From JABSOG01 sp041583135 (GTDB taxonomy: Bacteria; Pseudomonadota; Gammaproteobacteria; Enterobacterales; Alteromonadaceae), in contig JBFHGJ010000095.1 of the NCBI GenBank assembly GCA_041583135.1, positions 1-23,347 on the forward strand: 23,347 bases of DNA, written 5' to 3'. The notes beneath the pieces are model-generated. The model was not told where the DNA came from and did no database searches. It saw nothing but the letters and a program-made list of their open reading frames with translations. This document shows positions 21,932-23,347 of this stretch, in pieces. Each line of letters opens with the position of its first letter. Position 1 is the first letter of the stretch. The translations under genes were made by a program, and so were the position numbers.

Positions 21932-23347
21932 ATGTTGCGTTTGACAGACATAAAACTGCCCCTTGATCACAATGATGAACAATTAGCACAGGCCATTGTA
22001 CAAAAACTTGGCATCAAGCCAGACCAATTAAAGTCCTATGAAGTGTTCAGGCGCGGCTATGATGCCCGCAAGCGCAATAACATCACTTTGCTTTATTCCC
22101 TAGATGTTGAAGTGAGCAACCAAGCGCAGATACTTGAACGCTTTGCCAAAGATCCTCACGTTAAAATAAAGCCAGATACCGACTATCATTTTGTCGCCAG
22201 CGCACCACAAACGTTGGCACATCGCCCTGTTGTTATCGGTACGGGTCCCTGTGGCATTTTTGCCGGCTTGGTGCTGGCTCAGATGGGTTTTAAGCCGATC
22301 ATCTTAGAGCGCGGCAAAGCGGTGCGTGAACGTACTGTCGATACCTTTGGCTTTTGGCGCAAAAGGGCGCTCAATACCGAGTCGAACGTACAGTTTGGTG
22401 AAGGCGGCGCTGGCACCTTTTCTGACGGTAAGCTTTATAGCCGGGTGAGCGATCCGAAAAACTATGGCCGAAAAGTACTCAATGAGTTTGTGGCGGCTGG
22501 GGCGCCTGAGGAGATCTTGTATATCAGCAAGCCGCATATCGGCACCTACAAGCTGGTATCGATGGTAGAGAAGATCCGGGCCAACATTGAGGCACTGGGC
22601 GGCGAATTTAGGTTTAGCGCGCGAGTGGACGACATTGAGATTGAAGACGGTCAAGTTCAAGCGGTGGTGCTGGCCGACGGAGAGCGTATCGCAACCCATC
22701 ATGTTGCGCTGGCTATAGGTCATAGCGCTAGAGATACTTATCAGATGCTGCTCGATAGAGGGGTTTATATTGAACCTAAACCGTTTTCTATCGGCTTTCG
22801 TATCGAACACCGTCAATCGCTCATCGACAAATGTCGTTTTGGCGATAATGCCGGTCATCCTCTGTTGGGCGCTGCCGATTACAAACTGGTGCATCATTGC
22901 AGCAATGGCCGCTCGGTTTACAGTTTCTGTATGTGCCCAGGTGGTACTGTCGTTGCTGCTACATCGGAAGAAGGTCGCGTTGTCACTAATGGCATGAGTC
23001 AGTATTCGCGTAACGAGCGCAATGCCAACAGTGCGATTGTGGTTGGTATCGAACCGGAGAAAGATTTCCCGGATGGTGTGTTGGCCGGTGTTGAATTGCA
23101 ACGTAAATTGGAGTCTTTGGCGTTTGAGCACGGTGGTGGCAATTATGATGCCCCGGGGCAAAAGGTGGGTGACTTCTTAGCTGGCAAACCCTCTACTGAT
23201 CTTGGCGAAGTCGAGCCTTCATTTAAGCCGGGGATCAAACTGACCGACTTGTCGCCGTGTTTACCGGATTATGCCATTGAGGCAATTCGCGAAGCGCTGC
23301 CTGCCTTTAATAAAAAGATCAAAGGTTTTGCCATGGATGATGCGCTA
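21932..23347 (+). CDS. FAD-dependent oxidoreductase of the COG2509 type, C-terminus cut by window edge
   Basis: 472 codons are visible from the ATG at 21932 to the window end with no stop; family members have about 530-540 residues, so the last 60 or so are missing. An N-terminal alpha/beta domain of about 100 residues (DIKLPLDHNDEQL, FRRGYDARKRNNI) is characteristic of the family. The FAD-binding Rossmann motif VVIGTGPCGIFAG has glycines at 103, 105 and 108, with E127 (ILERG) as the ribose-binding acid. QFGEGGAGTFSDGKL and HHCSNGRSVYSFCMCPGG are further conserved stretches. The family is annotated as a putative dehydrogenase. No reaction is established that I know of. No signal peptide is visible. 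A long frame on the opposite strand (22304-23161) is only its shadow. Confidence 0.92.
   Translation, partial: MLRLTDIKLPLDHNDEQLAQAIVQKLGIKPDQLKSYEVFRRGYDARKRNNITLLYSLDVEVSNQAQILERFAKDPHVKIKPDTDYHFVASAPQTLAHRPVVIGTGPCGIFAGLVLAQMGFKPIILERGKAVRERTVDTFGFWRKRALNTESNVQFGEGGAGTFSDGKLYSRVSDPKNYGRKVLNEFVAAGAPEEILYISKPHIGTYKLVSMVEKIRANIEALGGEFRFSARVDDIEIEDGQVQAVVLADGERIATHHVALAIGHSARDTYQMLLDRGVYIEPKPFSIGFRIEHRQSLIDKCRFGDNAGHPLLGAADYKLVHHCSNGRSVYSFCMCPGGTVVAATSEEGRVVTNGMSQYSRNERNANSAIVVGIEPEKDFPDGVLAGVELQRKLESLAFEHGGGNYDAPGQKVGDFLAGKPSTDLGEVEPSFKPGIKLTDLSPCLPDYAIEAIREALPAFNKKIKGFAMDDAL

Noticed and set aside
22304..23161. 285-codon minus-strand frame opposite the COG2509 gene
   Set aside because: It mirrors a strongly recognisable FAD oxidoreductase on the plus strand and has no recognisable domain itself.
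1..23347. CRISPR arrays, tRNA or rRNA genes, transposases, phage genes
   Set aside because: I looked for regularly spaced repeats, cloverleaf genes and mobile-element proteins on both strands and saw none.

Overview
The window looks like chromosomal DNA of a marine-type gammaproteobacterium, probably of the Shewanella/Alteromonadales kind. That placement is inferred from protein style, gene order and a composition near 50% GC in most genes; no taxonomic marker is present. Both ends cut through genes.

Layout. (1) Positions 1-3399, minus strand: two exported zinc proteases. One is a metzincin (HEIGHVLGAGH), truncated by the window start and clearly AT-rich; the other is an IgA-peptidase-like M64 enzyme. 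Between them lie about 400 bases without a convincing gene, holding several hairpins. (2) Positions 3596-11559, plus strand: a cyanophycin (Asp-Arg polymer, nitrogen store) locus. It contains an isoaspartyl dipeptidase (iadA), cyanophycinase (cphB), cyanophycin synthetase (cphA), a shorter cphA-like Mur ligase that has lost the ATP-grasp domain, and an FAD monooxygenase whose start codon overlaps the stop of that paralog. (3) Positions 11641-18464, minus strand: a tightly overlapping six-gene membrane operon, transcribed RDD - SpoIIM/DUF95 - DUF4129 - DUF4350 - MoxR ATPase - DUF58. (4) Positions 18715-21387, minus: a lipoprotein M1 aminopeptidase. (5) Positions 21496-21822, minus: a 7Fe ferredoxin (fdxA), divergent from a COG2509-type FAD oxidoreductase that runs off the window end.

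How the genes work together. CphA polymerises Asp and Arg; CphB cuts the polymer to beta-Asp-Arg; IadA splits the dipeptide to free amino acids. The locus therefore encodes storage and complete mobilisation. The Mur-ligase paralog and the FAD enzyme are the parts without an obvious job and are the best candidates for undescribed biology. The MoxR/DUF58 operon is a widespread but poorly understood envelope or chaperone-like system. No tRNA, rRNA, CRISPR array, transposase or prophage gene was found.
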